A DNA stretch of 64,000 nucleotides. Source: an uncultured Acidobacteriota bacterium (GTDB lineage: Bacteria; Acidobacteriota; Blastocatellia; Pyrinomonadales; Pyrinomonadaceae). This document shows positions 26,150-35,657 of this stretch, in pieces. A model generated the notes under the pieces. It was not told where the DNA came from and made no database searches. It saw only the letters and a list, made by a program, of their open reading frames with translations. Where the stretch lies: NCBI GenBank assembly GCA_937873515.1, contig CALMYB010000007.1, forward strand, positions 62,001 through 126,000, written 5' to 3'. The stretch's first letter is position 1. Each line of letters starts with the position of its first letter. The position numbers were made by a program, and so were the translations under genes.

Positions 26150-26308
26150 AGGAACAAGGATTTAACCAAATACACGTATGACGGGCTTGATGTCATAATG
26201 ATGACGATATCAATTCTGGTGTTACGAAGTCTATGAACGGGCCGGGAATCGACAATAAACTGCGATCCTCAAACGGCACGAATGTTTTCATCGGTCCGTT
26301 ACACCCTT
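26150..26308 (+). pseudogene. RHS remnant with frameshift
   Basis: DNA from about 26150 matches the RHS segment encoding LTKYTYDGLDV, then loses one base near 26200 so the frame breaks. Later stretches still resemble GPGIDNKLRSS. It ends at the 3' end of the converging regulator gene, marking the right border of the RHS array. Confidence 0.6.
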
Positions 26309-28275
26309 GAGCGTGTGAGGAGTTGGGCGTAGCGTGGATCGGTGCGGATGGGTTCGAGGAGCGGGTCAACCTTTACGTTCGAGAACTGAAGCACACGGAA
26401 TTTAGCGGCCTCGTCAAGGTATTGGAACGCGAGGTCAGCTTCGCCGAGCTGTGCGGCAAGTTCGGCGATATAGACCTTTCGCGTCGAGTATTCGTTGAGC
26501 TTGTCGTAAGAGAGCATGAGGTCGAGCTCAGCACGAAAAACACCTTTCCAGCCGGACTTCGCATACGTCTTTTGAAAATGCTCGATCTCCTTCGGTTTGG
26601 CGTCCCAGATCTGCTTATTCTTGATGAAGTACTCAAAGGCCTTGTCAGTATCGCCGGTCGCGTAATACTGCCTCCATAGTGAATAGTAGGTCGGCTGGAA
26701 CTTTGGTTCGATCTCGGCGAGATGCAGGAGGCCTGCGATGCCTTCTTCCGGGTGTCCCGCCGCCGTCTGGTAGTCTGCGAGGAACCATTTATCCCAACGT
26801 CCGGTCGGATTGAGATCGACCGCCTTTTTCCCTTCCTCAAGCGCCTCGGCGAACCTTCCATCCTGGTAATAGGCCCCCGCAAGTATGCGGTGTGCGAGCG
26901 TGGAATTCGGGTCGAGAGCTATCGCGCGATCGAGGTCGCGGTACGCCGCGGGTAGATTCCAATAGTAATCGCGATTGATCATCCCGCGGATGGTCAATGC
27001 GGTCGCGTTGTTCTCGTCGATCGCGAGGGCCTTTTCCAAATTCGGCTCCGCCCGTGTGAATAAGTCGGTCGGAGGGCCGCCGCCCATGTGTGCGAAAAGG
27101 CAGTAGGCTTGAGCCTTTGCTGCCCATGCGGCCGCGTAATCCGGATCCATACCGACCGCCTGATCCAAAAGGCCCATCGCCTTTACGGCATCAGCACGAT
27201 TGTACTTATCCATGAGGAAAACGGCTTCGTTGTAAAGCGTGTAAGCCTTCTCGTTGTCGGTTGAGCGCTTTGCGTTGGAGCGATCGGGCGTAGCGCCAAA
27301 TTTCGCAAAGAGTCCGTCGCAGATGTCTTTCGAGACGATGTCCTGAGCGACGAAGATGTTGTCTGCATTGGTCTCCGAGCGGTAGGTTTCTTCAGAAATG
27401 CCCGTACCCACATTGATGAGCTGCGATGTGATGCGGATGCGACCATTAAAGATCTGGTAGGTTGACGCCAACACATAATCGACCTCTAGCTCTTTCCCGG
27501 CGGCAACAGGATCGGTATCAAAATCGGTGAACTTGCGTACCGCGAACAAGCGTTTAACGTTCAGGCCTTTTGCCTCGCTGATCTTGAGGATCAGCGAATC
27601 CGCAAGGGCAAGTTCTAGGTCCTGGTTCCGGCCCTCAACGACCGCAGGTTTAAGCGGCAGGACGGCAAGGCTAATCGTCTTAGGAGCATTCGCTTGTGCC
27701 GGCTCGCGGAAGAAAGAGTAGAGCAGGCCGGCGGCGATCACTACAATGGCCAAACTCGCGGCCACATAAATGAAGCGGCGGGATTTACTTGGCCCTTGTG
27801 TCTCAAGTTCCGCCGGCACAGGCTCATCAATACCCTCTGCTTCCGGTTCCGACCGATCCGCATCCGCTGTCAGATCAGACGGTGGGGCTTCAACATTATC
27901 GTCGAAAGATCCCGTCAGTGCGACGCTGTCCGAAACTTCGTCAACGTCCTCGACCGTCACGTCGCCGACGAAACGATAACCGTGTTTGGGAACCGTCTGT
28001 ATGAACCGACTACCCTTCGTATCGTCGGAAAGCGCAGCCCTGATCTCCCAGATGCATTTAGAAACCGAAGCTTCTTCGACGAAAGCACCGCTCCAAACCC
28101 GCTCAAGGAGCTCAGATTTTTCAACAAGACGCCCGTGATTCTCGACCAGATAGACGAGCGTCGAGAAGGCCTTTGGCTTCAGTGAAACCTGATTTCCACC
28201 GTTCTCAAGGATGTTTTCGGCGGGAAGTAAGCGAAATTCGCCAAATGCGTAAATATTCGAGGTGTGAGAAGCCAT
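26299..28275 (-). CDS. OmpR-type winged-helix regulator with TPR sensor part
   Basis: The 658-residue protein has an N-terminal OmpR/PhoB-like winged-helix DNA-binding domain (about 8-108, FGEFRLLPAENIL to VPKHGYRFVG). An acidic linker, one transmembrane helix (about 168-190), a TolB-like segment (SLAVLPLKP, DYVLASTYQI) and TPR repeats to the end follow. This CadC-like layout couples a periplasmic sensor to cytoplasmic DNA binding. No receiver domain is present. Target genes are unknown. Its upstream region contains a sequence that is repeated at 31600-31645. Confidence 0.85.
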   Translation of the reverse strand: MASHTSNIYAFGEFRLLPAENILENGGNQVSLKPKAFSTLVYLVENHGRLVEKSELLERVWSGAFVEEASVSKCIWEIRAALSDDTKGSRFIQTVPKHGYRFVGDVTVEDVDEVSDSVALTGSFDDNVEAPPSDLTADADRSEPEAEGIDEPVPAELETQGPSKSRRFIYVAASLAIVVIAAGLLYSFFREPAQANAPKTISLAVLPLKPAVVEGRNQDLELALADSLILKISEAKGLNVKRLFAVRKFTDFDTDPVAAGKELEVDYVLASTYQIFNGRIRITSQLINVGTGISEETYRSETNADNIFVAQDIVSKDICDGLFAKFGATPDRSNAKRSTDNEKAYTLYNEAVFLMDKYNRADAVKAMGLLDQAVGMDPDYAAAWAAKAQAYCLFAHMGGGPPTDLFTRAEPNLEKALAIDENNATALTIRGMINRDYYWNLPAAYRDLDRAIALDPNSTLAHRILAGAYYQDGRFAEALEEGKKAVDLNPTGRWDKWFLADYQTAAGHPEEGIAGLLHLAEIEPKFQPTYYSLWRQYYATGDTDKAFEYFIKNKQIWDAKPKEIEHFQKTYAKSGWKGVFRAELDLMLSYDKLNEYSTRKVYIAELAAQLGEADLAFQYLDEAAKFRVLQFSNVKVDPLLEPIRTDPRYAQLLTRSRV

Positions 28276-28576
28276 TTTTTACTGCCGGTAATAAAAAGAT
28301 GAAGAAGAGATGAACTTTTGTCAAGGATTTTGTGTCCATTTGCGGATTACATTCAGACTACCCACAGGTTTAAAAGGCAAGAATTCGCTGGGGTGTTGCC
28401 GGGACAGAGCTACCAAATGGGAGTAACGGCAAGGCACTACATAGTTCACTCCGCGAACCGTCTATGTAGATGGCGTTATGTCTGATGTTGATTTCATCGG
28501 GATCGATCGAATATGCGATCCTTCATCAAACCAAGTGAGGTCGCTTTAGTGATGTAGGCGATCTTGAGCGAGTTGC

Positions 28577-30484
28577 TCAGCGGAGGTCACGGATAAGAAC
28601 TGCATCGTGCCGCCAATTTCCCTGAACCGCTGCGAAGATCTTTCCATCGGGCGAGATCGCCAAAGCAGTAGATTCGCGCAACCCGTCTCGGCCGAGGTCG
28701 GCTACCCGTGACGGCATTCCTCCGGAGAGCGCCTGTTGCCAAAGAATATGCTTTTCGGCGGTGTCATCCGGCCAAACGTAGTACAGACTCTTTCCGTCGG
28801 CTGCCCACACCGGGTGAAGGATGTTCAGATTCTGATTCGGCAGGTCGAAAGTGCCTTCCGTTTGCCCGCTCGGCAGCGACACGACAAAGATCTGACGCCC
28901 TTTTTCACTCCGTCCGGCAAAAGCTGCACGCGAGCCGTCGGCCGAAAAAGCCACAAAAAGACCGGTTTTAGCCAGGACGGTCTCCGGTTCGCCACCGTCG
29001 ATCGGCACACGCATCAGCGATCTCTGCTTTGGTTCGGTGTAATAGAGCCATTTCAGATCAGGCGAAACGAACTGAGGATATCCACCGATATCTCGAGTGA
29101 GCCGGGTCTGATCGCTGCCGTCAGGATTCATTCTCCAAACCTGTGCGTCGCCCGTTCTGTTCGAGGTGAAAAAGATGGATCGGCCATCGGGCGAGAATAT
29201 CCCGTTCAGATCGAGGCCCGGATCATTGGTCAATTGTCGGCGGTTGCTGCCGTCGATGTTGATCGTCCACAGGTCATCGTTACCTGACATCTTGGACGAA
29301 TAGATGAGCTTACCGTCCGGTGCGAAGGCGACCGTCGATGCTTCAGTTAAAACGAACGGGGCCGGATCAGAACTGTCGGTTCGATACAGGTTCAGATGAA
29401 AATCTTCCCGGACCTTTGTGGCTACCATAAGACTTGCGTCAGAGCTGAGTGACAATTTTAAATAGTCTTCAGAATCGGTGGTCAACGCCTCGGCCTTGCC
29501 GGAGACAGCAGAAATGTGCCAGATCCGAAAGGTGTTGTCGGGATACCTTTTTGCAGTAACGAGCAGTCCTTGCTGATCCGGAAGCCAGGTCACGGCTCCG
29601 ATATTGAAAAATTTCTCCTTCGTTACCTCTCGCTCCACGCCGCTTTCGATATCGACCTCAGAGAGGCCGAACTCATTGGCCCAGTTATTAGATTGACCGG
29701 AGGCGAAAGCGACCTTCTTCCCGTCGGGTGAAATTTGATTGCCGCTGATCCGGCCTTTTCCGGTTCGCGATACAAGCCGTTTCTCATTCGCTCCGTCGCT
29801 GTCAGCGGTCCAAAGCGAGCAATAATCGTCATTGCGAAAAGCACATCGCACAAAGGAGAGCCTTGAACCGTCAGCCGCAAGAGAGATATTTCCCTGCACC
29901 TCACTGATGACCTTTACAGGAACGCCGCCGTACATCGGCATCCGAAAGATATCACCTTGCCTGCTGTTTTGCGGTTTTCTTTCATTACGGACAAAATAGA
30001 CCTGTTTTCCGTCCGGGGCGATTTCGATCTCATAATACGTATACGCGGCGGGCGGAATAATTTGGATATTCGTGGCCAATTCCAGATTCCTCAGCCAGAG
30101 GCTGCCCGATTCTCCAGCGTCGTCCGCAAAGATGACGGTCTTTCCATCGGGCGATATAGCGGCCGTTCCAACTTTCCCGTCAACTGAGAGCTTTTCAAAA
30201 GTAGGTTGAGCGGAAGCGGACGGAGCCGTCGTTGTCCCAAGCCTGAGCGCGAACCACACACCGCCGCCGAGCAACGCGACAGCGAAGGCCGCAGCGGCAG
30301 TAAGAAGCCAAATGCTCCGGCGCTTCAAACGACCGCCGCTGAGCTGACCGCGATCGACCGCAGCGGGGCTGAGGTCGGTACCATCCAGATCTCCTCCGCT
30401 CAGATCCAGTCGATCACCGGCACCGTCAATGGACACACTCGTCGCTATGTCGAACATACGGCCAGCGGTATCTTCCCAACGCAA
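28577..30484 (-). CDS. PD40 beta-propeller protein, N-terminally truncated
   Basis: Recognisable sequence begins at about 30330 with basic residues, a transmembrane helix (WLLTAAAAFAVALLGG), then TolB-like PD40 repeats (TAAISPDGKTVIF, QISPDGKKVAFAS, FSPDGRSIFFTSN) to the end. Full-length relatives carry a winged-helix or kinase domain before the helix. Here the frame upstream of about 30330 is only the antisense of the FG-GAP gene and contributes nothing familiar. The gene is therefore read as a headless remnant, possibly not expressed. The true start is unknown. Confidence 0.6.
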   Translation of the reverse strand: MRWEDTAGRMFDIATSVSIDGAGDRLDLSGGDLDGTDLSPAAVDRGQLSGGRLKRRSIWLLTAAAAFAVALLGGGVWFALRLGTTTAPSASAQPTFEKLSVDGKVGTAAISPDGKTVIFADDAGESGSLWLRNLELATNIQIIPPAAYTYYEIEIAPDGKQVYFVRNERKPQNSRQGDIFRMPMYGGVPVKVISEVQGNISLAADGSRLSFVRCAFRNDDYCSLWTADSDGANEKRLVSRTGKGRISGNQISPDGKKVAFASGQSNNWANEFGLSEVDIESGVEREVTKEKFFNIGAVTWLPDQQGLLVTAKRYPDNTFRIWHISAVSGKAEALTTDSEDYLKLSLSSDASLMVATKVREDFHLNLYRTDSSDPAPFVLTEASTVAFAPDGKLIYSSKMSGNDDLWTINIDGSNRRQLTNDPGLDLNGIFSPDGRSIFFTSNRTGDAQVWRMNPDGSDQTRLTRDIGGYPQFVSPDLKWLYYTEPKQRSLMRVPIDGGEPETVLAKTGLFVAFSADGSRAAFAGRSEKGRQIFVVSLPSGQTEGTFDLPNQNLNILHPVWAADGKSLYYVWPDDTAEKHILWQQALSGGMPSRVADLGRDGLRESTALAISPDGKIFAAVQGNWRHDAVLIRDLR

Positions 30485-31459
30485 TCCGGTTCCAAATCCT
30501 GGACATTCAATTGGACCGCTCCCGCGACACGAAAAGGCAAGGTCAGCTTTTACGCTTCGGGTAACGCCGCGGACAATGGCGGCTCACCCGCTGGCGACTA
30601 TATCTACACAACGTCCACGGCAACCCTTACGGGCACGGCCATCTCGAGTTTTGATGCTGATACGGCCAGTGACACTGCGGTTTGGCGGCCTTCAGACGGC
30701 GTTTGGTACAGCTTGAACAGCAGCAACGGAGCCTTCCAGGCCGTTCAATTTGGGGCCAACGGCGACCTGATCACGCCGGGCGATTTCGACGGCGACGGCA
30801 AGACGGATCGGGCAGTATTCCGGCCGTCTACCGGCGTTTGGTATGTACTAAACAGCACCGGAAGCACTTTCATAATGGGATTTGGGCTCGCTGGGGATAT
30901 TCCCGTTCAGGCTGATTACGATGGCGATCTTAAGACTGATATCGCCGTTTTCAGGCCCTCGAGCGGAGTCTGGTACGTTATGGGATCCACGTCCGGCTTC
31001 CAGGCGTATCAATTCGGGCTTGCGACCGACAAGCCGGCCACGGGCGACTTCGACGGCGACGGCAAGGCTGACTTTGGGGTCTTCAGGCCATCGACTGGCG
31101 TCTGGTACCTTCAGCTTTCGAATGACGGCTTCAGAGCGATCGCATTCGGCCTTTCCGAAAACATTCCCGTTGCGGGCGACTACGACGGCGACGGCTCGAC
31201 GGATGTCGCCGTATTCCGCCCCTCAACCGGGACCTGGTACATCCAGAACTCCTCTGACGGTTTCTTTGCAGCTCAATTCGGACTCTCTGCCGACACTCCG
31301 GCTCCGGGAGATATTGACGGTGACGGAAGGACCGATCTGCAGGTCTTTAGGCCATCGACCGGCACTTGGTACGGCCTTCGCTCCACGGACGGCTCGGTGA
31401 ACGTTGCACAATTCGGCATCGACGGAGATGTTCCTGTTCCCGCAGGCTACCTTCCATGA
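30206..31459 (+). CDS. Choice-of-anchor V / FG-GAP repeat protein, N-terminally truncated
   Basis: Family sequence begins at about 30337 (AELTAIDRSGAEVGTI) with the end of a reelin-like choice-of-anchor V domain (GTVNGHTRRYVEHTASGI). Six or so FG-GAP/VCBS repeats follow (GDFDGDGKTDRAVFRPSTG). The normal N-terminus with its signal peptide is absent: the open frame upstream of 30337 is antisense to the PD40 gene. A terminator follows at 31511-31547. Probably a gene fragment. Confidence 0.6.
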   Translation: MSGSGRSRRCPKPEREPHTAAEQRDSEGRSGSKKPNAPALQTTAAELTAIDRSGAEVGTIQISSAQIQSITGTVNGHTRRYVEHTASGIFPTQSGSKSWTFNWTAPATRKGKVSFYASGNAADNGGSPAGDYIYTTSTATLTGTAISSFDADTASDTAVWRPSDGVWYSLNSSNGAFQAVQFGANGDLITPGDFDGDGKTDRAVFRPSTGVWYVLNSTGSTFIMGFGLAGDIPVQADYDGDLKTDIAVFRPSSGVWYVMGSTSGFQAYQFGLATDKPATGDFDGDGKADFGVFRPSTGVWYLQLSNDGFRAIAFGLSENIPVAGDYDGDGSTDVAVFRPSTGTWYIQNSSDGFFAAQFGLSADTPAPGDIDGDGRTDLQVFRPSTGTWYGLRSTDGSVNVAQFGIDGDVPVPAGYLP

Positions 31460-31510
31460 GCTGCGTTAGGGGATCGTATGACAAAAGGAGATCGGCTCAA
31501 TTAAGTAACA

Positions 31511-31547
31511 AAAGAGACCGCGTGAACTATTTCTTGACGGTCTCTTT
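31511..31547 (+). terminator. Rho-independent terminator of the FG-GAP gene
   Basis: A perfect 10-bp stem AAAGAGACCG/CGGTCTCTTT with a 17-nt loop is followed by further Ts. It lies 52 bp after the FG-GAP stop. Confidence 0.85.
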
Positions 31548-31599
31548 TTTTAACACCATGGCGGGCTGAGGGGCGAGCGGTCATTTTGCTGCAGGGGAA

Positions 31600-31645
31600 G
31601 AAAAAGATGAAGAAAAGAAGAACTTTTGTCAAGGATTTCCGGGAG
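31600..31645. repeat. Copy of the upstream region of the winged-helix regulator
   Basis: The stretch AAAAAGATGAAGAAAAG, then GAACTTTTGTCAAGGATTT closely matches 28291-28330, just upstream of the minus-strand regulator. Here no minus-strand gene follows on the left, only the FG-GAP terminator. It may be what remains of the promoter of the now headless PD40 gene. The rest of 31460-31770 shows nothing else coding. Confidence 0.55.
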
Positions 31646-31770
31646 TACGCTTGGCTATTATCGGTTCACTTCAGGAAGAGAGACCAGCTAGGAACCTAGT
31701 ATTTTGCCGAAACGGATAGATCCAGGGTTCTGCTTTTTAGAGCAGTCGAATAAACAGCCGGAGACCACGC

Positions 31771-33594
31771 ATGAATAACAAACGCCTTCTCAGAACGATC
31801 ATTGTTGCGATAAGTCTTATTTCAGCCTTTATTCTTCAAGATTCGCTGCTCCCCGAGCATGCGAGTGCGGCGGGAACTGCCCCAGATGTCAGGATAACGG
31901 CCAGAATTCTAGACGTGTCTGCGGGCAGTTCTACGCTGCCGCGAGCCGGTATTCAGATTTCGCCTTCGGCAGTTGCATTCCCGAACCAGATAGTCGGAAC
32001 AGGCAGCTCGGCAGTCGTTGTAGATATAAGAAATTTTACCGGTTCAGCACTGACCCTCGGCTCGTACGCCTTGAGTGGCGTGAACACTTCAGATTTCCTC
32101 GTTCAAAACTTTCCCAACAATGCAGTCCTGCAACCCGACGAACAAAGAAGTTTCAGCGTCTTCTTTGTGCCGACAGCGGTGGGCGGTCGTTCCGCCTCGA
32201 TCGCTTTTCCGACTAGTGCCGCAAGCGATCCAACGGTCACGATCCCCTTATCGGGAACCGGTGTCATCGCCCTGCCAACACCGACGCCGACGCCGACGCC
32301 ATTTCCGGGCGGACAGACGGCATTCCCATATCAGGGCAAGCTGGTCGAGAGCGGCGCGAACGTTTCGACGCCGCGTGACATTAAATTCAAACTTTTCGAC
32401 GATGAGAACGATGTACAGATCGGCTCGGACGCGGTCTTTCCGAACGTATCGATCCGCGACGGTATCTTTACAGTCATCCTCGATTTCGGCTCGGCTGTCT
32501 TTACCGGAGCCCCACGTTCGCTCGAGATCTCGGTCAGCCAACCCGGGGCAAATGCATATACCGCTCTTTCTCCGAGACAGCCGATCACGCCCACGCCATA
32601 CGCGGTTCGATCGCTGAATGCATTAAATGCCACTACCGCCACCGATGCGCAGCAGCTTGGCGGCGTCCCTGCAAACCAGTATGTAGGCACAAGCGACCCG
32701 CGAATGTCGGACTCGCGAGACCCGACTGCCGGGAGCGCGAACTATGTGCAGAATCAGAACGCAAGTCCTCAAGCCCTCGCGAATTTCAGCATTGACGGCA
32801 CCGGCTCGGCGAACGTTATCAATAGCCAGACAAGGTACAACATTGGAGGCTCGAACGCGCTTTCATTTGGGAATAGCATTGAAGACCTATATGTGGGCGG
32901 CGACAGCCCTGCGAATACGGGGATAGGGCAAACCTTTGTTGGGCGATTTGCCGGTTTTTCGAACACATCCGGTGGGGCGAACTCATTCCTCGGGAGCGAA
33001 GCCGGCCGCAACAACACGACCGGCGGAAACAATACATTCGTCGGCCAATTTGCGGGCCTCGATAATATCGGCGGCAATTGGAATACGTTTATCGGCCAGG
33101 CCGCCGGGCACCACAACTCTACAGGGTTCAGCAATACCTTTATCGGCCAGGCGTCCGGTACGGAGAACACCTCGAGTACCCACACGACCCTTCTTGGGGC
33201 CAACACATCGACCGTGGACGGCCTAAGCTACGCGACAGCGGTCGGTGCGGGAGCAACGGTCACTTCGAGCAACACTGTCGCTCTCGGAAGGACAGCGGAT
33301 TCTATTTGGATACCCGGCCACCTTTACCTGAATCAGCTTGGCCCGGCAACGGCCACGCGCCTCTGCTGGAACAGTTCGAATTATCAGATCTCGACGTGTT
33401 CGACGCCGCTCGCGGGCACGAGCGATCTAACCGAATTCAATGGCGAGCAGGTCCCGACCGTACTCGTTAACGCGATCAAAGAACAACAAACATTGATCGA
33501 CGCTCAGGCAAAGCAGATCGAGCAGTTAAAAACTCTCGTCTGCTCGATGCTGCCGACCGCAGAAGTGTGCTCGAAAATCGCACCAACTAAATGA
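31771..33594 (+). CDS. Secreted protein with Hydin-like and YadA-head-like repeats
   Basis: The 607-residue protein has a signal peptide and an Ig-like choice-of-anchor D/Hydin domain at about 58-165 (QISPSAVAFPNQIVGTG). A PTPTPTPTP linker lies near 168-176, followed by a beta domain (FPYQGKLVESG). At about 386-478 come repeats such as NTFIGQAAGHHNSTGFS, resembling the left-handed roll of YadA-type trimeric adhesin heads. A coiled coil (EQQTLIDAQAKQIEQLK) and two Cys end the protein. No membrane-anchor barrel is visible, so it may be a secreted fibre or phage-tail-like protein. The relation to adhesion is inferred. Confidence 0.7.
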   Translation: MNNKRLLRTIIVAISLISAFILQDSLLPEHASAAGTAPDVRITARILDVSAGSSTLPRAGIQISPSAVAFPNQIVGTGSSAVVVDIRNFTGSALTLGSYALSGVNTSDFLVQNFPNNAVLQPDEQRSFSVFFVPTAVGGRSASIAFPTSAASDPTVTIPLSGTGVIALPTPTPTPTPFPGGQTAFPYQGKLVESGANVSTPRDIKFKLFDDENDVQIGSDAVFPNVSIRDGIFTVILDFGSAVFTGAPRSLEISVSQPGANAYTALSPRQPITPTPYAVRSLNALNATTATDAQQLGGVPANQYVGTSDPRMSDSRDPTAGSANYVQNQNASPQALANFSIDGTGSANVINSQTRYNIGGSNALSFGNSIEDLYVGGDSPANTGIGQTFVGRFAGFSNTSGGANSFLGSEAGRNNTTGGNNTFVGQFAGLDNIGGNWNTFIGQAAGHHNSTGFSNTFIGQASGTENTSSTHTTLLGANTSTVDGLSYATAVGAGATVTSSNTVALGRTADSIWIPGHLYLNQLGPATATRLCWNSSNYQISTCSTPLAGTSDLTEFNGEQVPTVLVNAIKEQQTLIDAQAKQIEQLKTLVCSMLPTAEVCSKIAPTK

Positions 33595-33631
33595 CAGTGA
33601 AACGGGCTTGCCCCATACAAGGAGAAACATA

Positions 33632-34744
33632 ATGCAAAGAATATCTATCATCCTTCTCGCAATGGTCTTATCACTCGGAGCGACAGCCGCGGTGTACGGG
33701 CAGTTCACGATCACCATTCCGAAGATCCCGAAGATCAGAAAGGATAAACCGACAGCCACGTCAGTTCCTTCAGAGAGCGACGGGAATAGTACGCCAAGTG
33801 GGCAGTTGAGCACTGAGCAGTACGAGGCTTTCAATAAGCTTGTGTTCTCTCGTGATGACCCCAAACGCGATCTCGTCCTCGCCTATATGGAATGTTTCGA
33901 CAAGAAGCATAACTTCCCCCATAACCAATATAGATATGGCGAGGAGCGGAGATTCAAGAGCAATAAGGAAAAGGTCGATACTCTGACGAACGAGCAAGCC
34001 AAGCTTGCACAACTCGAGCGCGACCTGCGTGCGATCGGTGTTTCCGAGAGCATCGGTATTGCCAATGACGCCTCAGATGACCTTCGCAATCCGGCGATAT
34101 GGCTCGATATTGCAAGCAATCGACAGCAGTACCTTCAATGTGTGCTAGCCGATGTGCCGAAAGCCGGCGAGTGCGGCAAGCTAACTGATGTCAACCAGAT
34201 TCGCGTTGACCTTTATAAGAAAGACCTGAACGAACTGCTCGAAGACGCAAAAACGTTCGACAAAGGCCGTGGCTGGTATTCGCCGGAGTTCAACGAAGAT
34301 TGGTTCTTAGCCGCTATCTCTCCCTCGCGAAGGCAAAAGCTCGCGACAAAATACGGTGAACTCTACCCATGCATTTCAGGGCTGTTGGACGAGATCCAAG
34401 CGGCCGCAAAGATCTCGCTCCCCAAGTACACGCTGTATTCCTACAACGTGCGAAATGCCGCTGATGAGCGCGTGATCAGGAGCGCCATCAGCGACCTGAA
34501 CCAAGCAAAGGTGTTCAAGATCGGCCTTTTAGAGTCCGGATGGCTGATCCAAAAGAATTCAATAGGCATTCCCGAAAAGCGATACAAGCACGGCGCCATT
34601 TGGGTCAAATATCCAAACTGGGATCACGGGTACTGCAATATCCTCTGGATCAACGTGGTACAGGAATACGCCGGCGGCGGCACATGGGGGTCTTCGTATG
34701 GAAACTTTATTCGCAATGAACCCGCCGGCTGTCCGACGAAGTGA
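33632..34744 (+). CDS. Secreted protein of unknown function
   Basis: The ATG at 33632 has an AAGGAG site 8 nt upstream and opens a signal peptide (MQRISIILLAMVLSLG); an earlier ATG at 33608 is unlikely. The 370-residue mature protein has a Pro/Lys-rich start (IPKIPKIRKDK), a helical middle with several Cys, and a C-terminal region rich in Trp and Tyr (WVKYPNWDHGYCNILW). No family recognised. It lies 38 bp after the fibre-like gene. Confidence 0.65.
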   Translation: MQRISIILLAMVLSLGATAAVYGQFTITIPKIPKIRKDKPTATSVPSESDGNSTPSGQLSTEQYEAFNKLVFSRDDPKRDLVLAYMECFDKKHNFPHNQYRYGEERRFKSNKEKVDTLTNEQAKLAQLERDLRAIGVSESIGIANDASDDLRNPAIWLDIASNRQQYLQCVLADVPKAGECGKLTDVNQIRVDLYKKDLNELLEDAKTFDKGRGWYSPEFNEDWFLAAISPSRRQKLATKYGELYPCISGLLDEIQAAAKISLPKYTLYSYNVRNAADERVIRSAISDLNQAKVFKIGLLESGWLIQKNSIGIPEKRYKHGAIWVKYPNWDHGYCNILWINVVQEYAGGGTWGSSYGNFIRNEPAGCPTK

Positions 34745-34890
34745 CGCGACAGACAAATGATGAGAAAGCGAATCTCTCGGCAATGGGAATAAATGACGGT
34801 CAATATCCTCATAGGAAGTAAGGTCTCGGCCATTGATCTTGTTCGATCGCGTGGCCGCGACACCTAAGAGTAAAAGGAGTACGAAACACA

Positions 34891-35631
34891 GTGAATTATT
34901 ACATAGCCAAAGACGGTAAAGCGTTGGGTCCATTTACCGAAAGTGAGATCGAAGAGAAGTTGAGATCGGGCGAGATATCGCCGACCGATCTCTGCGCCGC
35001 ATCCGGCGGCACCGAGTGGAAGCCGCTGTCAGAGGTGCTTCCGAATACGGTCCGAGTGCCGAACTCGGCGCAGTCGGTATTGGCGGCATCGCAGCCTAAG
35101 AAACGGCGGTGGGGAATGATCCTCGGGGTTCTCGGAGCTTTCGTTGTGTTCGTTCTGGTCGTCGTCGGCATCCTTGGATTTCTTGCGTACCGCAATCTGT
35201 TTCCCAAAGATTCGCGGGAAGATCTTCCGGATCAAGTTAAAGAATTCAAATTGAAAAATCGATATCCGGGGCACGGCGACATTTGGGGATCAAAGGTCTG
35301 GTACGCCGGAATGTATTCCACGCCGCCAAGCGAGGATTTTCTTCTTTATTTGATGGACGTGTATAAAAGCGAAACCGAGGCAAAAGACGAGATGGAAAAA
35401 GGCTTGACCAAAGACTGCACAGGGGGCGACAAGCCGCTTCGGTTCAGCTTCACCAAGGATGGTAAAGAGATGGCTGAGGGCGCGACTTGCTACCGCGGAT
35501 TCTACATCCACAAAGGCAATCGCGTCGCAACTGTTTCTAAAAGTGGCGACTCGATCTCTATCGATGATATGGCCGGATTTATGGAGAACCTTCCGTTCAT
35601 CGTAGGCTCCAAAATGGTCGCAAAGAAGTAA
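34891..35631 (+). CDS. GYF_2 (DUF4339) membrane protein
   Basis: Starts with GTG; AAAGGAG lies about 12 nt upstream. The 246-residue protein has a cytosolic DUF4339/GYF_2 domain at about 1-55 (YYIAKDGKALGPFTESEIEEKL, WKPLSEV), one transmembrane helix at about 75-100, and an extracytoplasmic domain of about 130 residues with a Cys pair (DCTGG, ATCYRG). GYF_2 domains are thought to bind proline-rich peptides. A second GYF_2 membrane gene lies at 39660. Confidence 0.7.
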   Translation: MNYYIAKDGKALGPFTESEIEEKLRSGEISPTDLCAASGGTEWKPLSEVLPNTVRVPNSAQSVLAASQPKKRRWGMILGVLGAFVVFVLVVVGILGFLAYRNLFPKDSREDLPDQVKEFKLKNRYPGHGDIWGSKVWYAGMYSTPPSEDFLLYLMDVYKSETEAKDEMEKGLTKDCTGGDKPLRFSFTKDGKEMAEGATCYRGFYIHKGNRVATVSKSGDSISIDDMAGFMENLPFIVGSKMVAKK

Positions 35632-35657
35632 GTTAAAGAACAAGAGGATCGAGGAAT

